NCBI RefSeq assembly: GCF_030165005.1
Contig: NZ_JASNNW010000006.1
Span: 124,001 to 188,000, forward strand
Source of the DNA: Blastococcus capsensis
GTDB lineage: Bacteria > Actinomycetota > Actinomycetes > Mycobacteriales > Geodermatophilaceae
Length of the DNA stretch: 64,000 bases
Reading direction: 5' to 3'
Shown here: piece by piece, positions 10,699 through 19,752 of the stretch
Layout: each line of letters begins with the position of its first letter
Position numbering within the stretch: position 1 is the stretch's first letter
Position numbers and translations under genes: made by a program
The notes under the pieces: generated by a model
What the model was told of the DNA's origin: nothing
The model's input: the letters and a program-made list of their open reading frames with translations, nothing else
The model's database searches: none

Positions 10699-12326
10699 CC
10701 GACGACCTGCTGGCCACCGCCCGCGCCTGGGCCGACGCCGATCCGCACGACGGCGACCGAGACGAAATCCTGGGGCTGATCGACGTGGGCGACACCACGG
10801 AGCTGGGCCGCCGCTTCGCGGGCCCGCTGACCTTCGGGACGGCGGGGCTGCGCGGCCCGCTGCGGGCGGGCCCGGCCGGGATGAACGCCGCCGTGGTGCT
10901 GCGCGCGGCGGCCGGGATGGGCCGCCACCTGCTGGACACCGGGCACGGCGGCGGGACGGTCGCGATCGGCTTCGACGCCCGGCGGCGGTCGGACGAGTTC
11001 GCCTCCCTCTCGGCCCAGGTGTTCTCGGCGCTGGGCTTCCAGGTGCAGCTGATGCCGCGGCCGCTGCCCACCCCGGTGCTGGCCTTCGCCGTCCGCCACC
11101 TCGGCGCGGTGGCCGGCGTGATGGTCACCGCCAGCCACAACCCGCCCGAGGACAACGGCTACAAGCTCTACCTGGCGGGCGGCGCCCAGCTGGTGCCGCC
11201 GGCCGACCGGGAGATCGAGGCCGCCATCGCCGCCGTCGGCCCGGCGCGGGAGATCCCGCTGGCCGGCGGGCACGGGGTCCTGGGCGATGACGTGCTCACC
11301 GAGTACGTGGCCGCCGTCGTGCGAGCGCTGGACCCGGAGCGGGTGCCGGCTGCCGACCGGGCGGCGCTGCGCGTCGCCTACACCGCCATGCACGGGGTGG
11401 GTGCGTCGACGACCCGGCTGGTGTTCGCCGCGGCGGGCTTCGCGGAGCCGGCCGGCGTGCCCGAGCAGGACAGCCCCGACCCGGCGTTCCCGACGGTCGC
11501 CTTCCCGAACCCGGAGGAGCCCGGAGCGGTGGACCTGCTCACCGCGCTGGCCGAGCGGTCCGGTGCCGACGTCGCGATCGCGCAGGACCCCGACGCCGAC
11601 CGCTGCTCGGTGGTCGTCGGTGGCCGGCAGCTGACCGGCGACGAGGTGGGAGCGCTGCTCGCCGACTGGCTGCTGCGCCGCGGGGTGCGCGGGACGTATG
11701 CGTCATCGCTGGTGAGCGGCTCGCTGATGCACGTCGTCGCCGAGTCGCACGGGGTGCCGTCGGAGGAGACCCCGACCGGGTTCAAGTGGATCATGCGGGC
11801 CGGCTCGGACGCCGCACCCCTGGTGTACGGCTACGAGGAGGCGCTGGGCTACTCGGTGGCGCCGTCGGTGGTGCGGGACAAGGACGGCATCTCCGCCGCG
11901 CTCGCCGTCGCGCTGCTGGCCGCGGAGCTCGAGGCCGGGGGCCGCACGCTGCTCGACCGGCTGGACGAGCTGGCCCGGGAGCACGGGCTGTTCGTCACCG
12001 GCCAGCTGTCGGTGCGGGTGGAGGACCTCTCGGTCATCTCCGGGGCGATGGCGCGGTTGCGCTCGGCCCCGCCGGCCACCCTGCTCGGCCGGCCGGTGGA
12101 GTCCGCCGACCTCGCACTCGCGACGCCGCCGGTGGATGCCGTGCGGCTGCTGGGCGACGGCGTGCGGGTGATCGTCCGGCCCAGCGGCACCGAGCCCAAG
12201 CTCAAGGCGTACCTGGAGACGGTCGTCCCGGTGCACGACGACGCCGGCCTGATCGCCGCCCGCGGGCGCGGTGCCGACGAGCTGGACCAGCTGCGTGCCG
12301 AGATGTCGGCGGCGCTGGGGCTGTAG
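10695..12326 (+). CDS. Phosphosugar mutase (phosphoglucomutase/phosphomannomutase/phosphopentomutase family)
   Basis: 543 aa alpha-D-phosphohexomutase. Phosphoserine loop TASHNPPEDNGYK, metal loop DPDADR, sugar-specificity loop around YEEALGYS, and phosphate-binding C-terminal loop RPSGTEPKLK are all intact. The family moves phosphate between C1 and C6 (or C5) of sugars. Being coupled to purine-nucleoside phosphorylase, it is most likely to convert (deoxy)ribose-1-phosphate to the 5-phosphate, the step DeoB does elsewhere; the mycobacterial counterpart (pmmB next to deoD) is named as phosphomannomutase. ATG 10695 overlaps the SDR stop as ATGA. It ends 36 bases from the convergent DUF805 gene with no clear terminator hairpin. 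Confidence 0.9.
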   Translation: MTDDLLATARAWADADPHDGDRDEILGLIDVGDTTELGRRFAGPLTFGTAGLRGPLRAGPAGMNAAVVLRAAAGMGRHLLDTGHGGGTVAIGFDARRRSDEFASLSAQVFSALGFQVQLMPRPLPTPVLAFAVRHLGAVAGVMVTASHNPPEDNGYKLYLAGGAQLVPPADREIEAAIAAVGPAREIPLAGGHGVLGDDVLTEYVAAVVRALDPERVPAADRAALRVAYTAMHGVGASTTRLVFAAAGFAEPAGVPEQDSPDPAFPTVAFPNPEEPGAVDLLTALAERSGADVAIAQDPDADRCSVVVGGRQLTGDEVGALLADWLLRRGVRGTYASSLVSGSLMHVVAESHGVPSEETPTGFKWIMRAGSDAAPLVYGYEEALGYSVAPSVVRDKDGISAALAVALLAAELEAGGRTLLDRLDELAREHGLFVTGQLSVRVEDLSVISGAMARLRSAPPATLLGRPVESADLALATPPVDAVRLLGDGVRVIVRPSGTEPKLKAYLETVVPVHDDAGLIAARGRGADELDQLRAEMSAALGL

Positions 12327-12362
12327 GCCGGCCGCCCGTGCCTGCTACCGGAGGGGTTCGGG

Positions 12363-12773
12363 TCAGGCGGACACCGGGCCGGAGACCGGCACGTCGGGCT
12401 CGGGCCCGTACTGGTTCGGGCCCTCATCACCGGGCAGCGCGGCCTGGACCAGCAGCACGATCGTCCCGACGAGCGGCAGCAGGTAGAAGAGCAGCCACCA
12501 GGCGGAGTGCCCTCGGTCGTGCAGTCGCGCCACCATGGACGTGGTCTGCGGCACGAGAGTCAGCAGCAACACGGCCCCGCTGAAGATGCTCGAGCTCACC
12601 CGGAAGCTGCCGCCGTTCGCGTTCGCCACGGCCTCGTCCACCTGCGAGAGCACCACTGCTGCATCAGCGGCCAGAGCCAGCGCCACGAGGCCGGCGAGCG
12701 GCAGGAAGTAGTGCAGCCAGAAGGTGCGCGGCGCGATCCGGCCGGTCCGCACGTACCAGTTGGTGAAATTCAC
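12363..12773 (-). CDS. DUF805 membrane protein
   Basis: 136 aa. The DUF805 pattern is clear: an aromatic N-terminus (NFTNWYVRTGRIAPRTFW), one hydrophobic helix (about 24-45), a second (about 65-80), the conserved RLHDRGHSAWWLL, and a third helix around residues 95-115 followed by a Pro/Gly tail ending in PDVPVSGPVSA. Function of the family is unknown; members are small inner-membrane proteins. Convergent with the mutase gene. ATG at 12773. Confidence 0.85.
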   Translation of the reverse strand: MNFTNWYVRTGRIAPRTFWLHYFLPLAGLVALALAADAAVVLSQVDEAVANANGGSFRVSSSIFSGAVLLLTLVPQTTSMVARLHDRGHSAWWLLFYLLPLVGTIVLLVQAALPGDEGPNQYGPEPDVPVSGPVSA

Positions 12774-12956
12774 CGGGTCTCCGTCCGGTCGAGGTCGAGA
12801 GGGCGAGCTCGATCCCGACTCTGGTGGAGGAGGTCACATGACGCTGAGCAGCGCATACGGATCACCCGGTCGGGTGAAACAGCAGCACGCTATCCGGTCG
12901 CACGGGTGGATCCGGTCGGGCGTGCTGTCCGCGCCGAACGACTCCGCCCCGGCCGA

Positions 12957-13847
12957 TCAGCGGGCGACCGGCTCCCGGCAACCCGACTCCAGCGCCTGGG
13001 CGGCAGTCGCGAGCACGGCGACGACATCGCGGCCGAACGCGACGTCGCAGGGGTGCGCCCCGCCGGTCAGGGCCGCCGCACCGAGTTCGTCGACCGCCAC
13101 CTGGAACGCCTCGACCGGGGCCTCGACGTCGGGCAGCAGCACCAACCGCCCGGCGTCCCCGTGCACGAAGAACTCGATGCCGGACGACATCGGCGCCACC
13201 GTGTGCGACAGCGACACGGTCGAGGCGATCCCCGACTCGTGGGTGAGCACCAGGTGCACGGTGTCCCGCAGCCCGGCGCCGGCCTGCACCGCGACGACGG
13301 GCCCCAACGCGGGGACGAGCACCGACAGCGCGTGCGGGCCGATGTCCCAGAGCGCCCCACGCTCCTGGCGCCACGGCGAGGCCGCGAACGGCGTCCCGGC
13401 CAGCGAGCCCAGCCACGAGCCGGCGCCCCCCGCGAGCTCCGTCCGCGCCGCCTGGGTCAGCCACGTGGAGGTCTGCGACTGGAAGCGGAAGGTGAAGAAG
13501 ACGACCGAGGCGACGCCGGCGTCCCGGACGGCGGAGACCACGCGGTCGGCGGCGGGGACGTCCAGGGCGATCGGTTTCTCCAGCAGGAGGTGCTTGCCGG
13601 CTGCGGCGGCACGCTCGGCCAGGGGTGCCTGCACGTCCGGCGGCAGGGCGAGCGTGACGGCGTCGACCTGCGACAGCAGCTCGTCGACGTCACCGAACCC
13701 CGGCACCTCGAACTCCGCTCCCAGCGCCTCGGCCCGCTCGGCGTCCCGGCCCCACACCCCGACCAGCTCGGCCGCCGGGTGGGCGGCCAGCGCGGTCGCG
13801 TGCACCGCCTTCGCCCAGTGGCCGGTGCCGAGGACCCCGAAGCGCAC
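12957..13847 (-). CDS. Gfo/Idh/MocA-family NAD(P)-dependent oxidoreductase
   Basis: 296 aa. N-terminal Rossmann fold FGVLGTGHWAKAVH, then the family hallmark LLEKPIAL (EKP, near residue 93) and a C-terminal half with the DIGPHALS block that holds the catalytic-site His. Such enzymes oxidise or reduce C-OH groups on sugars, inositols or amino sugars; substrate unknown. GTG 13847 lies two bases after the upp stop, so it is probably co-transcribed with and translationally coupled to upp. Its place in a nucleoside cluster hints at a sugar-related role, not more. Confidence 0.88.
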   Translation of the reverse strand: MRFGVLGTGHWAKAVHATALAAHPAAELVGVWGRDAERAEALGAEFEVPGFGDVDELLSQVDAVTLALPPDVQAPLAERAAAAGKHLLLEKPIALDVPAADRVVSAVRDAGVASVVFFTFRFQSQTSTWLTQAARTELAGGAGSWLGSLAGTPFAASPWRQERGALWDIGPHALSVLVPALGPVVAVQAGAGLRDTVHLVLTHESGIASTVSLSHTVAPMSSGIEFFVHGDAGRLVLLPDVEAPVEAFQVAVDELGAAALTGGAHPCDVAFGRDVVAVLATAAQALESGCREPVAR

Positions 13848-13849
13848 GG

Positions 13850-14473
13850 TCAGACCGCGCCGAACTGGCGGTCGCCGGCGTCGCCGAGGCCCGGGACGAT
13901 GTAGGCCTTGTCGTTGAGCCCCTCGTCGATGCTGGCGGTGAACACCCGCAGCGGCAGGCCGCTCTCCTCCAGCCGGCGGATGCCGTCGGGAGCGGCGAGC
14001 GCGCACAGCACGGTGATCGAGGTGGTGCCGCGCGCCGTCAGCAGCTCGCAGCAGTGCACCAGCGAGCCGCCGGTGGCGAGCATCGGGTCGAGCACGAAGA
14101 CGTCCCGGCCCACGAGCGACTCCGGCAGCGAGGCCATGTAGGCCTCGGGCTGGAAGGTCTCCTCGTTGCGGGCGAGGCCGACGAAGCCCATCTGCGACTC
14201 GGGCAGCATGCCGTGCGCCGTGTCGGCCATGCCCAGGCCCGCCCGCAGCACCGGAACGATCAGCGGCGGAGCCGCGAGCCGGTACCCCGTCGTCGTGGTG
14301 ACCGGGGTGGTGATCTGCTCCTCCGCCACGATCAGGTCGCGGGTCGCCTCGTAGACCAGCATCTGCGTGAGCTCGCGCAGGGCGGCCCGGAACATGGCGT
14401 TGTCCGTCCGCTCGTCCCGCATCCGGGAGAGGCGGGCACGGGCCAGCGGGTGGTCGACGACGGTGAGCTGCAC
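13850..14473 (-). CDS. upp: Uracil phosphoribosyltransferase
   Basis: 207 aa, exact family length. Salvages uracil with PRPP to UMP. PRPP-binding loop DPMLATGGS (about 130-138), the early conserved block [22 protein letters not shown], and the C-terminal uracil-binding [15 protein letters not shown] are all present. GTG 14473 fits the family N-terminus ([10 protein letters not shown]). It is the first gene of a two-gene minus-strand transcript with the Gfo/Idh gene. In the cluster it takes the uracil released by the thymidine/uridine phosphorylase and cytidine deaminase pathway. Confidence 0.96.
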   Translation of the reverse strand: MQLTVVDHPLARARLSRMRDERTDNAMFRAALRELTQMLVYEATRDLIVAEEQITTPVTTTTGYRLAAPPLIVPVLRAGLGMADTAHGMLPESQMGFVGLARNEETFQPEAYMASLPESLVGRDVFVLDPMLATGGSLVHCCELLTARGTTSITVLCALAAPDGIRRLEESGLPLRVFTASIDEGLNDKAYIVPGLGDAGDRQFGAV

Positions 14474-14553
14474 GGGCAGAACCGTAGCGAGCTGACCGGA
14501 CCGGCAGACACCCCCGCCCGTGCACCGCCCCCAGCTCCGCTCACCCCGGGAGC

Positions 14554-14712
<159 letters not shown>

Positions 14713-14786
14713 GTCGGGGCTCATCAGCGGCCCCGGTCGGATGAGCAGGTTCGGGAAATGTCCGGCCGCAGGGGAGAATGGCCGCC

Positions 14787-15800
14787 ATGACCCACGTGCT
14801 CGACCCCGGCGCGCTGTCCGGGGCGATCCCCACGGTGCGCGCGCCGCTGGCTCCGTACGACGACGTCACCCGGACCGCGGCCGCCTTCCGCGCCTTCCTG
14901 CACGGGCTGCCCGGCGTGGATCAGGTCGGCGCCGAGGCCCGCGTCGCCACCCTGGGCACCCGGTCGATCAAGACGACGTCGAAGGCGTGGGCGATCGACA
15001 CCGCCATCTCGATGGTCGACCTCACCACCCTCGAGGGCGCCGACACCCCCGGCAGGGTCCGCAGCCTCGCCGCGAAGGCCAGGCAGCCCGACCCGTCCGA
15101 CCCGACGACCCCGCAGGTCGCGGCGGTCTGCGTCTACGGCGACCTGGCCGGCGTCGCCCGCGAGGCGCTCGGCGACAGCGGCATCCACGTCGCCGCCGTC
15201 GCCACCGCCTTCCCGAGCGGCCGCGCCAGCCGGGCCGTGAAGATCGCCGACGTGCAGGACGCCGTGGCGAACGGCGCCGACGAGATCGACATGGTCATCG
15301 ACCGGGGCGCCTTCCTCGGCGGCCGCTACCTCGACGTGTACGAGGAGGTGGTCGCGGTGAAGGAGGCCTGTTCCCGGCCTGACGGAGGCGCCCCCGCCCA
15401 CCTCAAGGTCATCCTCGAGACCGGCGAGCTGGTCACCCTCGACAACGTCCGCCGCGCCAGCTGGATCGCGATGCTCGCCGGTGGCGACTTCATCAAGACC
15501 TCCACCGGCAAGGTGAACCCGGCCGCCACCCTCCCGGTGAGCCTGGTGATGCTGGAGGCGGTCCGCGACTTCCGCGCCGCGACCGGCCGCCAGGTCGGCT
15601 TCAAGCCCGCCGGCGGCATCCGGACCACGAAGGACGCGATCAAACACCTCGTCCTGATCAACGAGACCGTCGGCGCCGACTGGCTGGACCCCGACTGGTT
15701 CCGGTTCGGCGCCTCCGGCCTGCTGGGCGACCTCCTGCTGCAGCGGCAGAAGCTGCGCACCGGCCACTACTCCGGCCCCGACTACGTCACGGTGGACTGA
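14787..15800 (+). CDS. deoC: Deoxyribose-phosphate aldolase
   Basis: 337 aa, the long actinobacterial DeoC type. Cleaves 2-deoxyribose-5-phosphate to acetaldehyde and glyceraldehyde-3-phosphate. The Schiff-base lysine lies in [10 protein letters not shown], with the partner lysine in [23 protein letters not shown] and KVILETGEL are further family blocks. Two in-frame ATGs exist (14778 and 14787); the second is chosen because GGGGAG is too close to the first. It is followed after six bases by an aldehyde dehydrogenase that could oxidise the acetaldehyde, so the operon completes deoxynucleoside sugar breakdown. Confidence 0.95.
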   Translation: MTHVLDPGALSGAIPTVRAPLAPYDDVTRTAAAFRAFLHGLPGVDQVGAEARVATLGTRSIKTTSKAWAIDTAISMVDLTTLEGADTPGRVRSLAAKARQPDPSDPTTPQVAAVCVYGDLAGVAREALGDSGIHVAAVATAFPSGRASRAVKIADVQDAVANGADEIDMVIDRGAFLGGRYLDVYEEVVAVKEACSRPDGGAPAHLKVILETGELVTLDNVRRASWIAMLAGGDFIKTSTGKVNPAATLPVSLVMLEAVRDFRAATGRQVGFKPAGGIRTTKDAIKHLVLINETVGADWLDPDWFRFGASGLLGDLLLQRQKLRTGHYSGPDYVTVD

Positions 15801-15806
15801 CCGACG

Positions 15807-17285
15807 ATGACTTCTTCTCCGCCCAGCCCGGCCCAGCCCGCGACCAGCATGTTCGAGTACGCCCCCGCGCCCGAGTCGCGGTCCATCGTCGACATCGCGC
15901 CGTCCTACGGCCTGTTCGTCGACGGCGAGTTCGTCGACGGCACCGGGGAGTCGTTCAAGACGGTCAACCCGGCCACGGAGGAGGTCCTCACCGAGGTCTC
16001 CGCCGCGAGCGCGGCCGACGTCGACCGCGCGGTCCGCGCCGCCCGGCGGGCGTTCGAGAAGACCTGGGGCCCGATGCGTCCGGCCGACCGCAGCAAGTAC
16101 CTGTTCCGGATCGCCCGGCTGCTGCAGGAGCGGGCGCGGGAGTTCGCCGTCCTGGAGTCGCTGGACAACGGGAAGCCGATCCGGGAATCACGGGACATCG
16201 ACGTCCCCCTGGCCGCCGCGCACTTCTTCTACCACGCGGGCTGGGCCGACAAGCTCGAGCACGCGGGGCTCGGGTCGAACCCACGCCCGCTGGGTGTGGC
16301 CGGTCAGGTCATCCCGTGGAACTTCCCGCTGCTGATGCTGGCGTGGAAGGTCGCGCCCGCGCTGGCCACCGGCAACACCGTCGTCCTCAAGCCGGCCGAG
16401 ACCACCCCGCTCACGGCGCTGCTGTTCGCCGAGGTCTGCCGGCAGGCCGACCTGCCGCCGGGCGTGGTGAACATCGTCACCGGCGCCGGGGAGACCGGCC
16501 GTGCGGTCGTCGAGCACGACGACGTGGACAAGGTGGCGTTCACCGGTTCGACCGAAGTGGGCCGGTCGATCGCCCGCTCCGTGGCCGGCACGGTCAAGTT
16601 GCTGACCCTCGAGCTGGGCGGCAAGGCGGCCAACATCGTCTTCGACGACGCCCCGATCGACCAGGCCGTCGAGGGCATCGTGCAGGGCATCTTCTTCAAC
16701 CAGGGCCACGTGTGCTGCGCGGGCAGCCGGCTGCTGGTGCAGGAGTCGATCCACGACGAGGTCATCGCGAGCCTGCAGCGCCGCATCGGCACGCTGCGCG
16801 TGGGCGACCCGCTGGACAAGAACACCGACATCGGGGCGATCAACAGCGCCGAGCAGCTCGCCCGCATCCGAGAGCTCTCCGACATCGGCGAGGCCGAGGG
16901 CGCCCAGCGCTGGCAGCCCGCCTGCGACCTGCCCGAGCGCGGCTACTGGTTCCCGCCGACCGTCTTCACCGGCGTCTCCCCCGCCCACCGCATCGCCCGC
17001 GACGAGGTGTTCGGCCCCGTCCTGTCCGTGCTCACCTTCCGCACCCCCGACGAGGCGGTGGCGAAGGCGAACAACACCACCTACGGGCTGTCGGCCGGCA
17101 TCTGGAGCGAGAAGGGATCGCGGATCCTGAAGATCGCCGACCAGCTACGCGCCGGCGTCGTGTGGGCCAACACCTTCAACAAGTTCGACCCGACGTCGCC
17201 CTTCGGCGGCTACAAGCAGTCCGGCTACGGCCGCGAGGGCGGCCGGCACGGTCTGGCCGCGTACCTGAAGGGTGCTGACCAGTGA
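15807..17285 (+). CDS. Aldehyde dehydrogenase (NAD(P)-dependent), deoC-linked
   Basis: 492 aa, full length. NAD-binding block IPWNFPLLMLAWK, FTGSTEVGR, general-base Glu in LELGGKAANIV, catalytic Cys in GHVCCAGS, and C-terminal EVFGPVLSV and SPFGGYKQSGYGRE are all intact. By its position straight after deoC the most likely substrate is acetaldehyde, giving acetate, or a related aldehyde from sugar breakdown; substrate is inferred. Its stop overlaps the GTG of the next gene (GTGA), which encodes a shortened paralogue, so the two products may be made in fixed ratio and act together. Confidence 0.92.
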   Translation: MTSSPPSPAQPATSMFEYAPAPESRSIVDIAPSYGLFVDGEFVDGTGESFKTVNPATEEVLTEVSAASAADVDRAVRAARRAFEKTWGPMRPADRSKYLFRIARLLQERAREFAVLESLDNGKPIRESRDIDVPLAAAHFFYHAGWADKLEHAGLGSNPRPLGVAGQVIPWNFPLLMLAWKVAPALATGNTVVLKPAETTPLTALLFAEVCRQADLPPGVVNIVTGAGETGRAVVEHDDVDKVAFTGSTEVGRSIARSVAGTVKLLTLELGGKAANIVFDDAPIDQAVEGIVQGIFFNQGHVCCAGSRLLVQESIHDEVIASLQRRIGTLRVGDPLDKNTDIGAINSAEQLARIRELSDIGEAEGAQRWQPACDLPERGYWFPPTVFTGVSPAHRIARDEVFGPVLSVLTFRTPDEAVAKANNTTYGLSAGIWSEKGSRILKIADQLRAGVVWANTFNKFDPTSPFGGYKQSGYGREGGRHGLAAYLKGADQ

Positions 17286-18151
17286 GTTCCGACCGGCTGG
17301 CCGTCCGCAAGACCTACAAGCTGTACGTGAACGGCGCTTTCCCGCGCTCGGAGAGCGGCCGCACCTACGAGGTGACGGACACGAAGGGCCACTTCCAGGC
17401 CAACGTGGCGCGGGCGAGCCGCAAGGACGCCCGCGACGCCGTCGTCGCCGCCCGGGCCGCCTTCCCCAAGTGGTCGACGTCCACCGCCTACAACCGCGGC
17501 CAGGTGCTCTACCGGGTGGCCGAGGTGATGGAGGGGCGACACGTCCAGTTCTGCGACGAGGTCGCCGCCGGCGAGGGCCTGTCGGCGTCCAAGGCGCGGG
17601 CCGCCGTGGACGCCGCCATCGACCGCTGGGTCTGGTACGCCGGCTGGACCGACAAGCTGGCCGCCGTCCTCGGCAGCGCGAACCCCGTGGCGGGGCCCTA
17701 CTTCGACTTCTCGCTTCCCGAGCCCAGCGGCGTCGTCGCCGTCCTGGCGCCGCAGCAGTCCTCGCTGCTCGGCCTGGTCAGCGTGCTGGCACCCGTGCTG
17801 GCCACCGGCAGCACCGCCGTCGTCGTCACCTCCAGGGACCGGCCGATCCCGGCCGTCACCCTCGCGGAGGTGCTGGCCACCAGCGACGTCCCCGGCGGAG
17901 TGGTCAACCTCCTCACCGGCGACGCCGCAGAGCTGGGTCCGTGGCTGGCCGAGCACGCCGACGTCGACGGCATCGACCTGACCGGCGCCCCGGCGACGCG
18001 GGCCATGGAGTTCGAGCGGGAGGCCGCCGGCACCATCAAGCGCGTCGTCCGCCCCCCGGCGACCGAGCCCGACTGGACCGCCGACCCGGGGCTGTCGCGC
18101 ATGACGCCTTTCCTGGAGACCAAGACGGTCTGGCATCCCATCGGGTTGTGA
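17282..18151 (+). CDS. Short aldehyde dehydrogenase-family protein lacking the catalytic half
   Basis: 289 aa, about 60 percent of a normal ALDH. The N-terminal coenzyme-binding part is recognisable (VNGAFPRSESGR; SGVVAVLAPQQSSLLGL at the position of the IPWNFP block; PGGVVNLLTG), but the sequence diverges after residue 245 and both the general-base Glu motif and the catalytic Cys region are missing. It ends cleanly in KTVWHPIGL. I recall similar short ALDH-like proteins ending in WHPIG beside deoC in other actinobacteria, which would mean a real family rather than a broken gene, but I cannot verify that here. It may be a structural or regulatory partner of the preceding enzyme. Start GTG 17282 is fixed by the GTGA overlap. 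Confidence 0.75.
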   Translation: MSSDRLAVRKTYKLYVNGAFPRSESGRTYEVTDTKGHFQANVARASRKDARDAVVAARAAFPKWSTSTAYNRGQVLYRVAEVMEGRHVQFCDEVAAGEGLSASKARAAVDAAIDRWVWYAGWTDKLAAVLGSANPVAGPYFDFSLPEPSGVVAVLAPQQSSLLGLVSVLAPVLATGSTAVVVTSRDRPIPAVTLAEVLATSDVPGGVVNLLTGDAAELGPWLAEHADVDGIDLTGAPATRAMEFEREAAGTIKRVVRPPATEPDWTADPGLSRMTPFLETKTVWHPIGL

Positions 18152-18227
18152 GCGGCCCCGTCCCGAGCGTGCGAGGGGTGGGGAGGACGGGGTCCTTCTC
18201 CTGGCACCCCATCGGCGTGTGCGGCCC
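18131..18227. repeat. Imperfect 26-28 bp direct duplication flanking C-family hairpin copy 1
   Basis: TGGCATCCCATCGGGTTG (from 18131) recurs as TGGCACCCCATCGGCG (from 18202), both followed by TGTG/GTGA and GCGGCCC. The first copy encodes the C-terminus WHPIG and stop of the short ALDH; the second follows the hairpin. Confidence 0.75.
18154..18195. terminator. C-family intergenic hairpin, copy 1
   Basis: Arms GGCCCCGTCC (18154-18163) and GGACGGGGTCC (18185-18195), apical region CGAGCGTGCGAG. Lies three bases after the short-ALDH stop, followed by TTCTC; a plausible terminator of the deoC operon. Confidence 0.65.
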
Positions 18228-18278
18228 GCTGGCCCGGCCCCGGGATGCGCGCCAGGGCCGACAGGGCAGGATGGGCGG

Positions 18279-19628
18279 GTGGCCAGGCCCAGCATCGTCC
18301 CCATCGCACTGACCCTCGACGACCGCACGGGATACACGCTGTGGGCCCCCCCGTGGGAGGAGGACGGCGAGGAGTGGCAGGCCTTCCTCGGGACCACCGA
18401 GGGGAACACCGCCACCCTGCACCTCTTCCCCACGCCGGCGAAGCTCGCCGCCTTCTGCCGCACCCGTACCGAGCACGACCTCGCCGACCACCCGGTGTGG
18501 CCGGTCGTCGCCGGGCTCGGCGCGGCCGACCTGACCCCGGACGACGACCACCGGTACGACCTCGACGGTGTCTACGACATGGCGGCCGAAGACCCCGACC
18601 GGTGGGCCGTGGAGGAGCTGGCGGCGACGGTCGACATCGTCAGCCGGCTCGCCGAGTGCCTGGACACCACCGACGAGGACGACGACGACGACGAGTTCGA
18701 GGCCGTCGCCGAGCTCGCCGGCAAGCCGGAGATCGGCTCCCTCGGCCTGGGCGTCGAGGCCTTCGCCGGCCGCTCCGGCGAGGACGCCTGGATCGGGGTC
18801 GGCACCGTCCTCGACGACCTGTGGGAGGACGTCGTCGAGGAGCTGTCGGAGCACTTCGACTGGACCGGCGGCGGCACCGCCACCCTCGACGAGTACCCGT
18901 CGGCCTCCGAAGCAGGCGACCACGTCGCCGGCGGCTCGGACGACGAGGCCCCGCTGCCCGCGCGCGCCGGCACCGCACCGGCCGGCGCCACCGCCGCATC
19001 GGCGGCTCCCCGGGCCGGTGTGCGCACGATCGCGCGCGGCAGCCGGGTCACCGCGTCGGCGCCCGCCGTCGCCGCGGCCGCCGAGTTCTGGGAGGCCGTC
19101 GGCATCCTGCCGGTCGAGCTCGTCGTCCCCGAGGGCGCCGGGGTCACCCTGCGCTGCTACGTCGAGGACGTCGCCCGGTTCCTCGGCCGCGACGGGGAGG
19201 TCTTCCTGTTCGGCAGCCCCACCGAGCTCGCGCGGTTCTCCGCGGGCAAGGAGCGGCACGACCTGACCGAGATCGCGTCCTGGCCGGAGGTGGCCGACAC
19301 CGACACCCCCCCGCTCCCGGCCGAGCAGGACCGCTACGACCTCACCGAGGTGTCCGAGGCCCTCACCGAGGTGGCCGACGGCGCCGCCGGCCTCGTCCCG
19401 CTGCGGGCACTGCTGCAGCCGGTGGAGGGCGTGCGCGACCTGGCCGAGTACGCCGGGCTCACCCGGGTGGAGGAGCTGCTCGCCCCCACCGCACCGCTGG
19501 GCCGGGCGCTGGCCCGCGCCGAGCGCGAGCCGGAGGCCGTCCTCGGTGCCGCCGAGGCCGCCCAGCTCCACCCGGTGTGGGACGAGATCGTGGCGGAGAT
19601 CTGCGGGGCGCTGGTCTTCCGCGACTGA
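18279..19628 (+). CDS. Acidic two-repeat protein of unknown function
   Basis: 449 aa from GTG 18279 (AGGA upstream); I do not recognise a named family. The protein looks like two diverged copies of one domain. Copy 1 (about 1-130) has TLHLFPTPAKLAAFCR, then EHDLADHPVW and RYDLDGVYD; copy 2 (about 285-400) has EVFLFGSPTELARFSA, then RHDLTEIASW and RYDLTEVSE, in the same order and spacing. Between them are a strongly acidic stretch (DEDDDDDEFE near residue 150) and an Ala/Gly-rich linker. No signal peptide or membrane helix, so cytoplasmic. It ends before a strong intrinsic-type hairpin, convergent with the DEAD-box helicase gene. Confidence 0.7.
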   Translation: MARPSIVPIALTLDDRTGYTLWAPPWEEDGEEWQAFLGTTEGNTATLHLFPTPAKLAAFCRTRTEHDLADHPVWPVVAGLGAADLTPDDDHRYDLDGVYDMAAEDPDRWAVEELAATVDIVSRLAECLDTTDEDDDDDEFEAVAELAGKPEIGSLGLGVEAFAGRSGEDAWIGVGTVLDDLWEDVVEELSEHFDWTGGGTATLDEYPSASEAGDHVAGGSDDEAPLPARAGTAPAGATAASAAPRAGVRTIARGSRVTASAPAVAAAAEFWEAVGILPVELVVPEGAGVTLRCYVEDVARFLGRDGEVFLFGSPTELARFSAGKERHDLTEIASWPEVADTDTPPLPAEQDRYDLTEVSEALTEVADGAAGLVPLRALLQPVEGVRDLAEYAGLTRVEELLAPTAPLGRALARAEREPEAVLGAAEAAQLHPVWDEIVAEICGALVFRD

Positions 19629-19643
19629 ACCGCCCGGACGACG

Positions 19644-19690
19644 GACGTGGCCGGCCCCGGGAGATCCCGGGACCGGCCACGTCTGTCTTT
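19644..19690 (+). terminator. Strong hairpin terminator after the two-repeat protein gene
   Basis: GACGTGGCCGGCCCCGGGA (19644-19662) pairs with TCCCGGGACCGGCCACGTC (19665-19683) with a single C-A mismatch and a two-base loop, followed by TGTCTTT. Confidence 0.85.
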
Positions 19691-19692
19691 CC

Positions 19693-19748
19693 GGTCCCCT
19701 TCCAGGGGCCCGCCCCGAGCTGGCGAGGGGTGGGGAGGAAGGGGATCC
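19693..19748. terminator. C-family intergenic hairpin, copy 2
   Basis: Arms GGTCCCCTTCC (19693-19703) and GGAAGGGGATCC (19737-19748) with CCCCGAGCTGGCGAGGGG between. It abuts the helicase stop codon at 19753, so it may terminate that minus-strand transcript. Confidence 0.65.
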
Positions 19749-19752
19749 TCTT

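Noticed and set aside
12838-13917. Plus-strand frame starting at ATG 12838 behind GGAGGAGGTCAC, an excellent Shine-Dalgarno
   Set aside because: The frame soon runs antisense through the Gfo/Idh gene and into upp, is Ser/Ala/Pro-rich and has no recognisable domain. The SD alone is not enough.
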